From Deltaproteobacteria bacterium (lineage in GTDB: Bacteria; Myxococcota_A; UBA9160; PR03), in NCBI GenBank assembly GCA_018262315.1, contig JAGSPS010000023.1, positions 1 to 16,874 of the forward strand: a DNA stretch of 16,874 nucleotides. The letters run 5' to 3'. Of this stretch, positions 6,097 to 13,193 are shown piece after piece. How positions within the stretch are numbered: the first letter of the stretch is position 1; each line of letters begins with the position of its first letter. The notes beneath the pieces were generated by a model that was not told the origin of the DNA, did not search any database, and was given only the letters and a program-made list of their open reading frames with translations. The position numbers were made by a program, and so were the translations under genes.

Positions 6097-9021
6097 ATGC
6101 AGTCGCTCTTCGAAGCAGTCCGCGAATCGGCGTCGCGGCGCGAGTGGTCGCGCGGCGTCGAGCTGGCGCGCGCGGGTGCGGTGATTGCCGAACGCATCGA
6201 TGCGCGTGAAGCGCATCTGCGCGTCGCCGAGCCGGGCCGGCCGGTCGCGCGGCTCGTCACGCTGCTCCTCGATGCCGACGCCTGGTCGTGCGATTGCCCG
6301 GGTCCTGAAGATCCGTGCGAGCACGTCGCCGCGGCTGTGATCGCGCTGCGCCGCGCCCGCGACGAAGGTCGCGAGCTGCCGTCGGCCGGCGAGAGCGGCG
6401 CGGGGACGATCCACTACGCGCTGCGGCGTGTCGCCGGCGGACTCGCGCTCGACCGCTTCGCGGTGCGCGGCGACGAGCGCGTGCCGCTCGCTGCGAGCCT
6501 GCGCGCGCTCGCGGCGGGTCGCGTCGCCGGTCCGCGCATCGCCGCGAGCGAAGCCGATCTCGCGGTCGACGACGCGATCCAGGGCATCGGCGGCCGGCTG
6601 CTCTCGCGCGGCGCGTTGCTGCGGGTGCTGCAAGCGCTCGCTGCCTGCGAAGCCGTGTCGCTCGACGGCGCGCCGGTGAAGATCTCCTCCGAACCCGTCG
6701 CGCCCGAAGGGCGCCTCGTCGATCACGACGGCGGCTTCCTGCTCCGCGTGGAGCTGCGGCCCGGCGTCACCGCGTCGCTCGGCGACGACGCGGTGCTGTG
6801 CGGCGACACGATCCGCCCGCTGCGCGAGACGCGCCTCGACGGTCGCGAACTCGCCGAGCTGCCGCGCGGCAAGTTCTTCCGCCCCGACGAAGCCACGGTG
6901 CTGGCGAGCCAGATCCTGCCCGATCTCGCGCGCCGCATCGCGGTGGACGTGCAGACCACGCGGCTGCCGCGCACCACGCGCAGCGAGCCGCCGCGCGCGC
7001 GCGTCGCGACGTCGCGCGACGGCGACGCGCTGGTGGCGCGCGCCGACGTGGTGTACGGCGATCCGCCGACGGCGCGCGTCGTGTTGGGGCATCTCGTCGC
7101 GGTGCAGGGCGTCGTGCCGGTGCGCGACGAAGCGGGCGAGCGCGCGGCCGCGCGCCGCATCCAGAGCGAGCTGGAGTTGCCGATCGGCATCGACGTGTCG
7201 GTGCGCGGCGAAGACGCGATCGCGCTCGCCGAACGACTCGCGCGTTTCTCGGGAACGGTGCACGGCGACGCGCAGCGCGCGTTCTTCCGCGCGCCGCCGC
7301 TCGCGGCGCACGTCGCCGCGAACGCGGAGGGCTTCGACGTTTGGTTCGATAGCGAATCCGACATGGCTAAGCGTCGATCGCGGCGCGTCGACGGCGCGAC
7401 CGCGCTGCGCGCGTGGGCGACGGGCGAGTCGCTCGTGCTGCTTCCCGGCGGCGGTCTCGCGCCGCTGCCCGCGGACTGGCTCGCGCGCTTCGGCCGAGAG
7501 GTCGCTGACCTGCTCGAAGCGCGCGACGCCGCGGGTACGCTGCCGCGCGCCGCGCTGCCCGCCCTCGCGCAGCTCTGCGACGCGCTCGGCACGCCGCGTC
7601 CCGCGCAACTCGGCTCGCTTGCCGCGCTCGTCGACGACTTTACCGGCATCCCGCACGCGACGCTCCCGGCTGATCTTCGCGCGACACTGCGCAGCTACCA
7701 GCGCACGGGGATCGACTGGCTCGTCTTCCTGCGCGACGCCGGCCTCGGTGCGCTGCTCGCCGACGACATGGGCCTCGGCAAGACGCTCGAAGTGCTGTGT
7801 GCGTTGCAGACAGGGAAGCGCGCGCTCGTGGTGGCGCCGACCAGCGTGCTCTTCAACTGGGAACACGAGACGCGGCGCTTCCGGCCCGGCCTTTCGGTCG
7901 CGCTCTATCACGGTCCGGGCCGCGCGCTCGATCCGAAGGCGGACGTGACGCTCACCAGTTACGCGCTGCTGCGCCTCGACGAGGAGGCGCTCGGCGCGGT
8001 CGCGTGGGACGCGGTGGTGCTCGACGAGGCGCAGGCGATCAAGAACCCGGAGAGCCAGGTGGCGCGCGCGGCGCATGCGCTGCGCGCAGCATGGCGCGTC
8101 GCGATGACCGGCACGCCGGTCGAGAATCGTCTCGACGAACTCTGGAGTCAGCTTCAGTTCGCGAACCCGGGCCTGCTCGGCACGCGCGCGCGCTTCGACG
8201 AGCGCTACGCCAGACCGATCGCGGCGGGCGACGCCGGCGCCGCCGGGCGGCTGCGCGCGCGCATCCGCCCGTTCGTGTTGCGGCGCCGCAAGGTCGAGGT
8301 GGCGCCCGAACTGCCGCCGCGCACCGAGGTGGTGTTGCGCGTCGAACTCGACGAGCGCGAGCGCGCCGTCTACGACGCGGTGCGCGCCGCCACGAAGGCG
8401 CAAGTCGCCCTGCGCTTCGCGAAGGGCGGCAACGTGCTCGCGATGCTCGAAGCGCTGCTGCGACTGCGCCAGGCCGCGTGTCACGCCGGACTCGTGCCGG
8501 GCCAGCAGGCCGAGTCTTCGTCGAAGGTGGAGCTGCTCGTCGAGGAGCTGGCGACGGCCGTCGCGGAGGGTCACAAGGCGCTCGTCTTCTCGCAGTGGAC
8601 GAGCCTGCTCGATCGCGTCGAACCGGCGCTGCGCGCGGCGCAGATCGAGTGGACGCGGCTCGACGGCTCGACGCGCGACCGCGCCGGCGTCGTCGCGCGC
8701 TTCCAGGACGACGCCGGTCCGCCCGTGCTGCTGATTTCCCTGCAAGCCGGCGGCACCGGACTCAACCTCACCGCCGCCGATCACGTCTTCCTGCTCGACC
8801 CCTGGTGGAACCCGGCCGTCGAAGAGCAGGCCGCCGATCGCACGCACCGCATCGGCCAGACCCGACCGGTGCTCGTGCACAGGCTCGTCGCAGCCGACAC
8901 CGTCGAAGAACGCGTGCTCGCGCTGCAAGCGACCAAACGCTCGCTCGCCGAAGCCGCCCTCGGCGACGCCGCCGCCGCCGCATCCCTCTCCCGCGAAGAC
9001 CTGCTCGCACTGCTCGAATAG
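6097..9021 (+). CDS. SWIM zinc-finger SNF2-family ATPase (helicase-like)
   Basis: The 974-residue product begins with a SWIM-type zinc finger, C65-x-C67-x6-C74-x-H76, followed by a long, poorly recognisable middle region. The SNF2 ATPase core starts near residue 525: Walker A DDMGLGKT (556-563), DEAQ (643-646), MTGTPVENRLDELWSQL, then the C-lobe with SLQAGGTGLNLTAADHVFLLDPWWNP and motif VI QAADRTHRIGQ (911-921). SNF2 proteins translocate on double-stranded DNA and remodel bound proteins; the best known bacterial relative, RapA, acts on RNA polymerase. The ATG at 6097 is chosen because the frame upstream is antisense to the helicase gene and the SWIM domain starts about 60 residues in. No Shine-Dalgarno sequence precedes it. 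The RAYT element begins 9 nt after the stop. Apart from that insertion, the histone-fold gene at 10098 is the next co-directional gene. Confidence 0.92.
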   Translation: MQSLFEAVRESASRREWSRGVELARAGAVIAERIDAREAHLRVAEPGRPVARLVTLLLDADAWSCDCPGPEDPCEHVAAAVIALRRARDEGRELPSAGESGAGTIHYALRRVAGGLALDRFAVRGDERVPLAASLRALAAGRVAGPRIAASEADLAVDDAIQGIGGRLLSRGALLRVLQALAACEAVSLDGAPVKISSEPVAPEGRLVDHDGGFLLRVELRPGVTASLGDDAVLCGDTIRPLRETRLDGRELAELPRGKFFRPDEATVLASQILPDLARRIAVDVQTTRLPRTTRSEPPRARVATSRDGDALVARADVVYGDPPTARVVLGHLVAVQGVVPVRDEAGERAAARRIQSELELPIGIDVSVRGEDAIALAERLARFSGTVHGDAQRAFFRAPPLAAHVAANAEGFDVWFDSESDMAKRRSRRVDGATALRAWATGESLVLLPGGGLAPLPADWLARFGREVADLLEARDAAGTLPRAALPALAQLCDALGTPRPAQLGSLAALVDDFTGIPHATLPADLRATLRSYQRTGIDWLVFLRDAGLGALLADDMGLGKTLEVLCALQTGKRALVVAPTSVLFNWEHETRRFRPGLSVALYHGPGRALDPKADVTLTSYALLRLDEEALGAVAWDAVVLDEAQAIKNPESQVARAAHALRAAWRVAMTGTPVENRLDELWSQLQFANPGLLGTRARFDERYARPIAAGDAGAAGRLRARIRPFVLRRRKVEVAPELPPRTEVVLRVELDERERAVYDAVRAATKAQVALRFAKGGNVLAMLEALLRLRQAACHAGLVPGQQAESSSKVELLVEELATAVAEGHKALVFSQWTSLLDRVEPALRAAQIEWTRLDGSTRDRAGVVARFQDDAGPPVLLISLQAGGTGLNLTAADHVFLLDPWWNPAVEEQAADRTHRIGQTRPVLVHRLVAADTVEERVLALQATKRSLAEAALGDAAAAASLSREDLLALLE

Positions 9022-9030
9022 CGAAGAAGC

Positions 9031-9066
9031 GGTGCCGGGCGTCAGGTTATTTCTTGTCAGGTTATT
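9031..9066. repeat. Left REP-like end of the RAYT element
   Basis: The outer arm 9031-9051 starts GGTGCCGGGCGTCA and contains GTCAGGTTATT at 9041-9051. A second direct copy lies at 9056-9066, offset 15 nt. The transposase stop codon (9059-9057) is inside this second copy. Confidence 0.85.
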
Positions 9067-9956
9067 TCGGGGATGGCATCGAGCATCGACGCGGCTCTTC
9101 GGCCGTCGTCCATGCGTTCCCAGAGCGACTGCCTCGCCACGCCGAGCTGGCGCGCGACCTCGGCGAGCGAGACGCCCAGATCGTGGAACGCCAGATACGC
9201 GATAGTCGCGCGCGCAAGGCTCACTGGGCGGCAGCGACTGCCCCTTCGCAGCTCGGCTTCCGGTATGCGCTGGGCGGTGCACACCCGAGCGATCAGCGCC
9301 GTCAGCGCCAGCGCCAGATCGACCTCGCACGACGACTCGACCGGCGCCGCGACGGGATCGCCATTCGCGCCTTCGACCGCGAACTCCGCGTCCGGCGCCT
9401 GTTCGGCACAGCGCATCCGCGCGCGAACGGTCGTGCGCGCCAGCGCCTCGTCCTCGTCGAAGAGCCGCAGCGCTTCGCGCGTGTCGTGGAACGGCGCCGC
9501 CGGCGCGCAACCGACCAGCGCCGCGTGCCCCGTCCAGCGGTGTCGATCCAGTTCGTCGACGGAAGCGACCAGACCGGCCCGCAGCGGATTGGCGTGCACA
9601 TAGTACACGAGGGTCGCGAGATACTCGTCGTCCGTGACGGCGATCGCCTTGTAGCGACCCTGGAAGAGATGTCCGACGCGTCCGTAGCGGTCGTTGAAGT
9701 AGCGAGCGTAGCGGGTTCCCACCCGGTGCATCACGCGCGCAAGAGGCCGCGGACCGGTGCGGACCACCATATGCAGGTGGTTCGGCATCAGCGCCCACGC
9801 GAGGCAACTCGCGCCGTCTTCCAGGAAGACGAGGGAGAGTCGCTCGCAGTACGCGACGCGATCGGCGTCGTCGAGGAAAATCTCCCGACGGTCCACGCCG
9901 CGAACGATCACGTGATGGAACGCGCCGGGGTGGTCGACCCTGGGTCGGCGGGGCAG
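9057..9956 (-). CDS. REP-associated tyrosine transposase (RAYT, IS200-like Y1 family)
   Basis: The 299-residue reading frame is a Y1/HUH transposase. It has the opening PRRPRVDHPGAFHHVIVRG, the HUH motif H60-L-H62 in MPNHLHMV, HLFQGRYKA (96-104), and the catalytic tyrosine (Y119) in YYVHANPLRAG. This class cuts and joins single-stranded DNA at REP sequences. A C-terminal helix-turn-helix (about 263-284, SLAEVARQLGVARQSLWERM) is typical of RAYT proteins. The family normally starts with Met right before PRRPR; here that codon is CTG at 9956-9954, but it has a good Shine-Dalgarno GGGAG (9967-9963) 6 nt upstream, so I use it as the start. The only nearby ATG (9984) is out of frame. The last residues and the TGA stop come from the inner REP copy. 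Either a rare CTG start is used or the gene was weakened by an ATG change. Confidence 0.88.
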   Translation of the reverse strand: MPRRPRVDHPGAFHHVIVRGVDRREIFLDDADRVAYCERLSLVFLEDGASCLAWALMPNHLHMVVRTGPRPLARVMHRVGTRYARYFNDRYGRVGHLFQGRYKAIAVTDDEYLATLVYYVHANPLRAGLVASVDELDRHRWTGHAALVGCAPAAPFHDTREALRLFDEDEALARTTVRARMRCAEQAPDAEFAVEGANGDPVAAPVESSCEVDLALALTALIARVCTAQRIPEAELRRGSRCRPVSLARATIAYLAFHDLGVSLAEVARQLGVARQSLWERMDDGRRAASMLDAIPEIT

Positions 9957-10022
9957 GCTCTGCTCCCAGGGACCTCTGGGGCATTCCGAATTTGCCGCGA
10001 GAGGCGGCGTGCCGCAAGGCCG

Positions 10023-10074
10023 AATAACCTGACGCCGCAATAACCTGACAAAAAATAACCTGACGCCCGGCCCC
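10023..10074. repeat. Right REP-like end of the RAYT element
   Basis: Three copies of AATAACCTGAC (the reverse complement of the left-end 11-mer) lie at 10023-10033, 10039-10049 and 10054-10064, offset 16 and 15 nt. The outermost continues into GCCCGGCCCC up to 10074. Such evenly spaced copies look like iterated protein-binding sites. The end lies 23 nt before the ATG of the histone-fold gene. Confidence 0.83.
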
Positions 10075-10097
10075 GCTCCGGCGCTCGGAGGTGCTCG

Positions 10098-10616
10098 ATG
10101 TCTGATGATTCGTCGTGGCGGCGGTGTTCTTCGTGCAAGACGCCGATTGCGTTTGGCGCGCAGCATTGGGTGTGCAACGTCTCCACCTGCAACCGCCCGC
10201 GCACCGGGCTGGTGTTCTGCAATGTGTCGTGCTGGGACGCGCACCTCTCGGTCGTGCGGCACCGCGAGTCGTGGGCGGTCGAGAAGCAGGCGCCGTCGCG
10301 GGCGGATTGGGAGCGCGAACAGTCGGCGCAGGCCGCGTCGAGTCCGCATGCTTCGACGGTGGCGGCGTCGCCGACCGAGCGCGCGCCGCGACGCATCCTG
10401 CCTCCGCCGACGCCGCGCGCACCCGATCCGCTCGAGGCCGATGCGCTGATCGTGATGTCGAAGTTGAAGAACTACGTGCGCGGGCGATCGGGATTCAACA
10501 CGTCGGACCGCGTCGCGACGCCGCTCTCGGACGCCGTGCGCGGACTCTGCGACCGCGCCATCGAGAAGGCACGCGCGGAGGGACGCCGCACGGTGCTGGA
10601 TCGCGACTTCGAGTAG
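10098..10616 (+). CDS. Small protein with N-terminal zinc-binding module and C-terminal histone fold (putative bacterial histone)
   Basis: The 172-residue product has two parts. Residues 10-55 hold C10-x2-C13, C26-x4-C31, C41-x3-C45, H49 and H55, a probable two-zinc module resembling ZZ, HIT or MYND fingers. After an Ala/Pro-rich linker (about 75-110) comes a segment from residue 113 to the end (VMSKLKNYVRG, NTSDRV, LSDAVRGLCDRAIEKARAEG, RRTVLDRDF). It matches the pattern of bacterial histone folds such as Bdellovibrio Bd0055: a short first helix, a long central helix, then an RxTV-x-x-xDF third element. Such proteins bind DNA as dimers; zinc-finger histones of a ZZ type have been described among prokaryotic histones. 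GGAGG at 10087-10091 precedes the ATG by 6 nt. The gene's 3' third overlaps the msrQ frame on the other strand. The zinc module and histone fold are seen as patterns only; the role is inferred. Confidence 0.75.
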   Translation: MSDDSSWRRCSSCKTPIAFGAQHWVCNVSTCNRPRTGLVFCNVSCWDAHLSVVRHRESWAVEKQAPSRADWEREQSAQAASSPHASTVAASPTERAPRRILPPPTPRAPDPLEADALIVMSKLKNYVRGRSGFNTSDRVATPLSDAVRGLCDRAIEKARAEGRRTVLDRDFE

Positions 10617-11182
10617 CCCAGCGCGACCCGCACCCCGAGCAGCGCCGCCAACACCGCGGCGTACACGACCGGCGGGCGCAGGTCCTTCTTCACCAGCCAG
10701 AAGAAGTGCACGACGCCGAGCGCTGCAGCGACGTAGACGAGTCGGTGCAGCGTGATCCAGCGCTTGCCGAGCCGACGGATCGAAGCGCGCGTCGACGTCA
10801 GCGCGAGCGGGATCAGCAGGACGAACGCGGTGAATCCCACTGTGACGAACGGCCGCTTGCCGATGTCCTCGATGATCGCCGCGAAGTCGAGACCGTTATC
10901 GAGCACCGACCAGGTGAGGAAATGCGCGGTGGCGTAGCCGAATGCGAAGAGGCCGAGCGTGCGGCGCTGCGCCGCGATCGCGTGCCAGCCGGCGAGCCTC
11001 CGCAGTGGTGTCACTGCGAGCGTCGCGAGCAGCAGGCGCAGCGCCCACGCACCGGTCGCGTGCTCGACGGTCTCGATCGGATTCGCACCGAGGTCACCGC
11101 TTGCGGCGCGCCACGTGAGCCAGGCGGCCGGGGCTAGGCACGCGACGGCGATCGTGCGGCCGAGTGCGCTGCGTCCCGTCAT
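10472..11182 (-). CDS. msrQ: MsrQ, heme-binding membrane subunit of the periplasmic methionine sulfoxide reductase
   Basis: MsrQ passes electrons from the respiratory chain to MsrP. About six membrane segments are visible (roughly residues 8-27, 44-62, 74-93, 111-132, 147-165, 171-190), with candidate heme histidines H87 (ATAHFLTW), H146 (TLHRLVY) and H159 (VVHFFW). The ATG at 11182 overlaps the msrP stop (TGATG), so translation is coupled. The recognisable protein ends near residue 190, but the frame has no stop there and continues for about 47 more residues (to 236) antisense to the histone-fold gene. This tail is rich in Arg and Ser and looks like a reading shadow, so the native stop may have been lost. 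The family is usually around 200 residues. Confidence 0.9.
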   Translation of the reverse strand: MTGRSALGRTIAVACLAPAAWLTWRAASGDLGANPIETVEHATGAWALRLLLATLAVTPLRRLAGWHAIAAQRRTLGLFAFGYATAHFLTWSVLDNGLDFAAIIEDIGKRPFVTVGFTAFVLLIPLALTSTRASIRRLGKRWITLHRLVYVAAALGVVHFFWLVKKDLRPPVVYAAVLAALLGVRVALGYSKSRSSTVRRPSARAFSMARSQSPRTASESGVATRSDVLNPDRPRT

Positions 11183-12123
11183 CAGAAGTTCTTCCGCAGA
11201 TCCATGCCCGCGTAGAGCGGGGCCACCTCGTCCGCATAGCCATTGAACGGCAGCGTCGGCCGCTTCGCGAAGTCGCCGATGCGGCGCTCGCGGCGCTGAC
11301 TCCAGCGCGGGTGGTCGACGTCCGGATTCACGTTGGCGTAGAAGCCGTACTCGTCGGGCGCCGAGGCGGCCCACGTCGTGTAGGGACGCTGCTCGACGAG
11401 GCGCACCTTCACGATCGACTTGATGCTCTTGAAGCCGTACTTCCAGGGCACCACGAGGCGCAGCGGCGCGCCGTTCTGGTTGGGCAGATCGGCGCCGTAC
11501 ATGCCGGTCGCGAAGAGCGCGAGCGGGTGCATCGCCTCGTCGATGCGCAAGCCCTCGCGATACGGCCACTCGAGCACATTGCGCTTCTGACCGGGCATCT
11601 GCGCGGGGTCGACCAGCGTTTCGAATTGCACGAACTTGGCGCGCGAAGTCGGCTCGAAGCGCTTCAGGAAGTCGCCGAGCGGGAAACCGAGCCACGGAAT
11701 CACCATCGACCAGGCCTCGACGCAGCGCAGCCGGTAGACGCGTTCCTGGCGCGGAAACGCGGTCAGCACGGTTTCGATCGCGATCATGCCGGGCTTTGCG
11801 ACTTCGCCTTCGACTGCGATCGTCCAGGGTCGCGTGCGCAAGGAGCCGGCATGCCGCGCGGGGTCGGTCTTGTCGGTTCCGAACTCGTAGAAGTTGTTGT
11901 ACTCGGTGGCCTTGTCCTTCGGAGTCACCGCGTCGGGGGCACCGGATTCGGAGGAGGCCGCAACCGCCAGACCCTCGTCGCGCGAGCAAGCGGGGATCAA
12001 CGCGGCACCCGCGATCGCGGCCGCACCGGTCAGGAACTCGCGCCGGCGCAGATGGAGACCCAGGTCGGTGATGTCGCGGGTGCGTGCGTCGCTCGGCCGG
12101 AGGATGCGAAGGAGATGTGCCAT
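11182..12123 (-). CDS. msrP: MsrP, periplasmic molybdopterin-dependent methionine sulfoxide reductase catalytic subunit
   Basis: MsrP (YedY) repairs oxidised methionine in periplasmic proteins. The 313-residue product has a twin-arginine signal (RRREFLTG, residues 26-33) followed by a hydrophobic stretch, the family signature NNFYEFGTDK (76-85) and Cys134 in YRLRCVEAWSM, the cysteine that binds molybdenum. VVPWKYGFKSIKSIVKV further along is also characteristic. The ATG at 12123 is preferred over an upstream one because it sits at normal distance from the Tat motif; GGGACA lies 3 nt upstream, a weak ribosome-binding site. The gene overlaps msrQ by one base and is divergent from mtnP across 167 bp. 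Export is by the Tat system after cofactor insertion. Confidence 0.94.
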   Translation of the reverse strand: MAHLLRILRPSDARTRDITDLGLHLRRREFLTGAAAIAGAALIPACSRDEGLAVAASSESGAPDAVTPKDKATEYNNFYEFGTDKTDPARHAGSLRTRPWTIAVEGEVAKPGMIAIETVLTAFPRQERVYRLRCVEAWSMVIPWLGFPLGDFLKRFEPTSRAKFVQFETLVDPAQMPGQKRNVLEWPYREGLRIDEAMHPLALFATGMYGADLPNQNGAPLRLVVPWKYGFKSIKSIVKVRLVEQRPYTTWAASAPDEYGFYANVNPDVDHPRWSQRRERRIGDFAKRPTLPFNGYADEVAPLYAGMDLRKNF

Positions 12124-12290
12124 GGTGTCCCGTTGGTGAAGGTCGTGAGTGCAGGTCCTACGTGCATGGGTTGGATGCACGATCGGCCCGCGAGGTTTCG
12201 AGTCCGCGTGCAATCGTACGAAGAGTAGCCTCGGCCCTATTGCGGCCCCCGGGCAGCGGCCCGGTGGAGCGAATGCGGGAGAATCCGTTC

Positions 12291-13097
12291 ATGGCGAAGA
12301 TCGGCATCATCGGCGGTTCGGGACTCGACGACCCGCAGATCCTGAAGGACGCGCGCGACGAGATCGTCGCCACGCATTGGGGCGAGGCGAGTTCGCCGCT
12401 GCGGCACGGGACGATCGAGGGTGTCGCCTGCGTGCTGCTCGCGCGTCACGGCCGCCAGCACACGCTGCCGCCCACGCAGGTGCCGAATCGTGCCAACATC
12501 CAGGCGCTGCTCGACGCCGGCTGCAGCCATATCCTCGCGACCACGGCCGTCGGCAGCCTGCGCAACAAGATCGCGCGCGGCGACCTCGTGATCGTCGACC
12601 AGTTCATCGACTTCACGCGTTTCCGCAAGACCAGCTTCCACGATCACTTCGAACCCGGCGCAAAGCCCTCGGGACCGATCGGCGGTACGGCCCACACCCC
12701 TATGGCCGACCCGTTCTCGCCGGAGCTGCGCAAGCTGCTGATCGAGTCGGCGCGCGCGCTGAAGATCAAGCATCACGCGAGGGGAACCGTGGTGACGATC
12801 GAGGGCCCGCGCTTCTCGACGCGCGCCGAGTCGCGGATGTTCCGCGGCTGGGGCGCCGACATCATCAACATGTCGATCGCACCCGAGTGCGCGCTCGCGA
12901 ACGAAGCGGGCATCCCGTACGCGGCGGTCGCGATGTCCACCGACTACGACTGCTGGAAGGTCGACGAGGAGTCCGTCACCTGGGATCAGATCGTCGCGAT
13001 CTTCGAGCATAACGTGGAGAAGGTGGTGCGCCTGCTGGTCGCGACGATCGCAAGGCTCCGCGAGTCCCCGGCGACATCGGACTCCGTGCGGCGTTGA
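12291..13097 (+). CDS. mtnP: S-methyl-5'-thioadenosine phosphorylase
   Basis: This 268-residue protein splits methylthioadenosine with phosphate into adenine and methylthioribose-1-phosphate, the first step of methionine salvage from polyamine synthesis. It closely follows the human MTAP pattern: IGIIGGSGLDD (4-14), LLARHGRQHT (49-58), NRANIQAL (66-73), TIEGPRFSTRAES (169-181), NMS (193-195) and TDYDCW (217-222). The ATG at 12291 is chosen because homologues start a few residues before IGIIGGSG and GGGAG lies 9 nt upstream. An alternative ATG at 12273 would add six residues. A small GC hairpin (stem 12249-12254 with 12259-12264) lies in the leader. The kinase gene follows in the same frame after the stop. 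Confidence 0.93.
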   Translation: MAKIGIIGGSGLDDPQILKDARDEIVATHWGEASSPLRHGTIEGVACVLLARHGRQHTLPPTQVPNRANIQALLDAGCSHILATTAVGSLRNKIARGDLVIVDQFIDFTRFRKTSFHDHFEPGAKPSGPIGGTAHTPMADPFSPELRKLLIESARALKIKHHARGTVVTIEGPRFSTRAESRMFRGWGADIINMSIAPECALANEAGIPYAAVAMSTDYDCWKVDEESVTWDQIVAIFEHNVEKVVRLLVATIARLRESPATSDSVRR

Positions 13098-13181
13098 AGC
13101 TCTCGCTGGCCCGGACGACACCCGCAACCTCGAGCTGCGTTGCCACACGACGCGCCCGCTCGCCGCGTCGCGCGCGAGCCG

Positions 13182-13187
13182 TACCAT
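13182..13187 (+). promoter_or_regulatory. Candidate -10 hexamer before the kinase-like gene
   Basis: TACCAT fits TAnnnT and ends 6 nt before the GTG at 13194. This resembles a leaderless promoter and supports the GTG over the upstream TTG (13140). No -35 box is evident. Confidence 0.25.
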
Positions 13188-13193
13188 CGCGAC

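Larger units (their letters stand above)
9031..10074 (-). mobile_element. RAYT element (REP-associated tyrosine transposase with REP-like ends)
   Basis: The element is bounded by 21-bp inverted repeats at 9031-9051 and 10054-10074, which match at 20 of 21 positions; the outer bases are GGTGCC on the left and GGCCCC on the right. Each end carries extra copies of the 11-mer GTCAGGTTATT: two at the left, three (inverted) at the right. Inside is a single Y1/HUH transposase on the minus strand. No target-site duplication is evident, as expected for IS200/IS605-type chemistry. The element lies between the SNF2-type gene stop (9021) and the histone-fold gene start (10098). Confidence 0.88.

Noticed and set aside
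10023..10064. Possible CRISPR-like direct repeats
   Set aside because: The units are only 11 nt, with 4-5 nt between them, and match the transposon's other end in inverted orientation, so they are REP-like ends and not a CRISPR array.
6085..10422. Very long minus-strand frame (1445 codons)
   Set aside because: It is antisense to the SNF2 gene and out of frame with the RAYT gene; only compositional bias keeps it open.
12249..12264. GC hairpin (CCGGGC/GCCCGG) in the mtnP leader as a possible riboswitch or terminator
   Set aside because: The stem is only 6 bp with no U-tract, and the leader has no conserved SAM- or SAH-riboswitch features that I can recognise.
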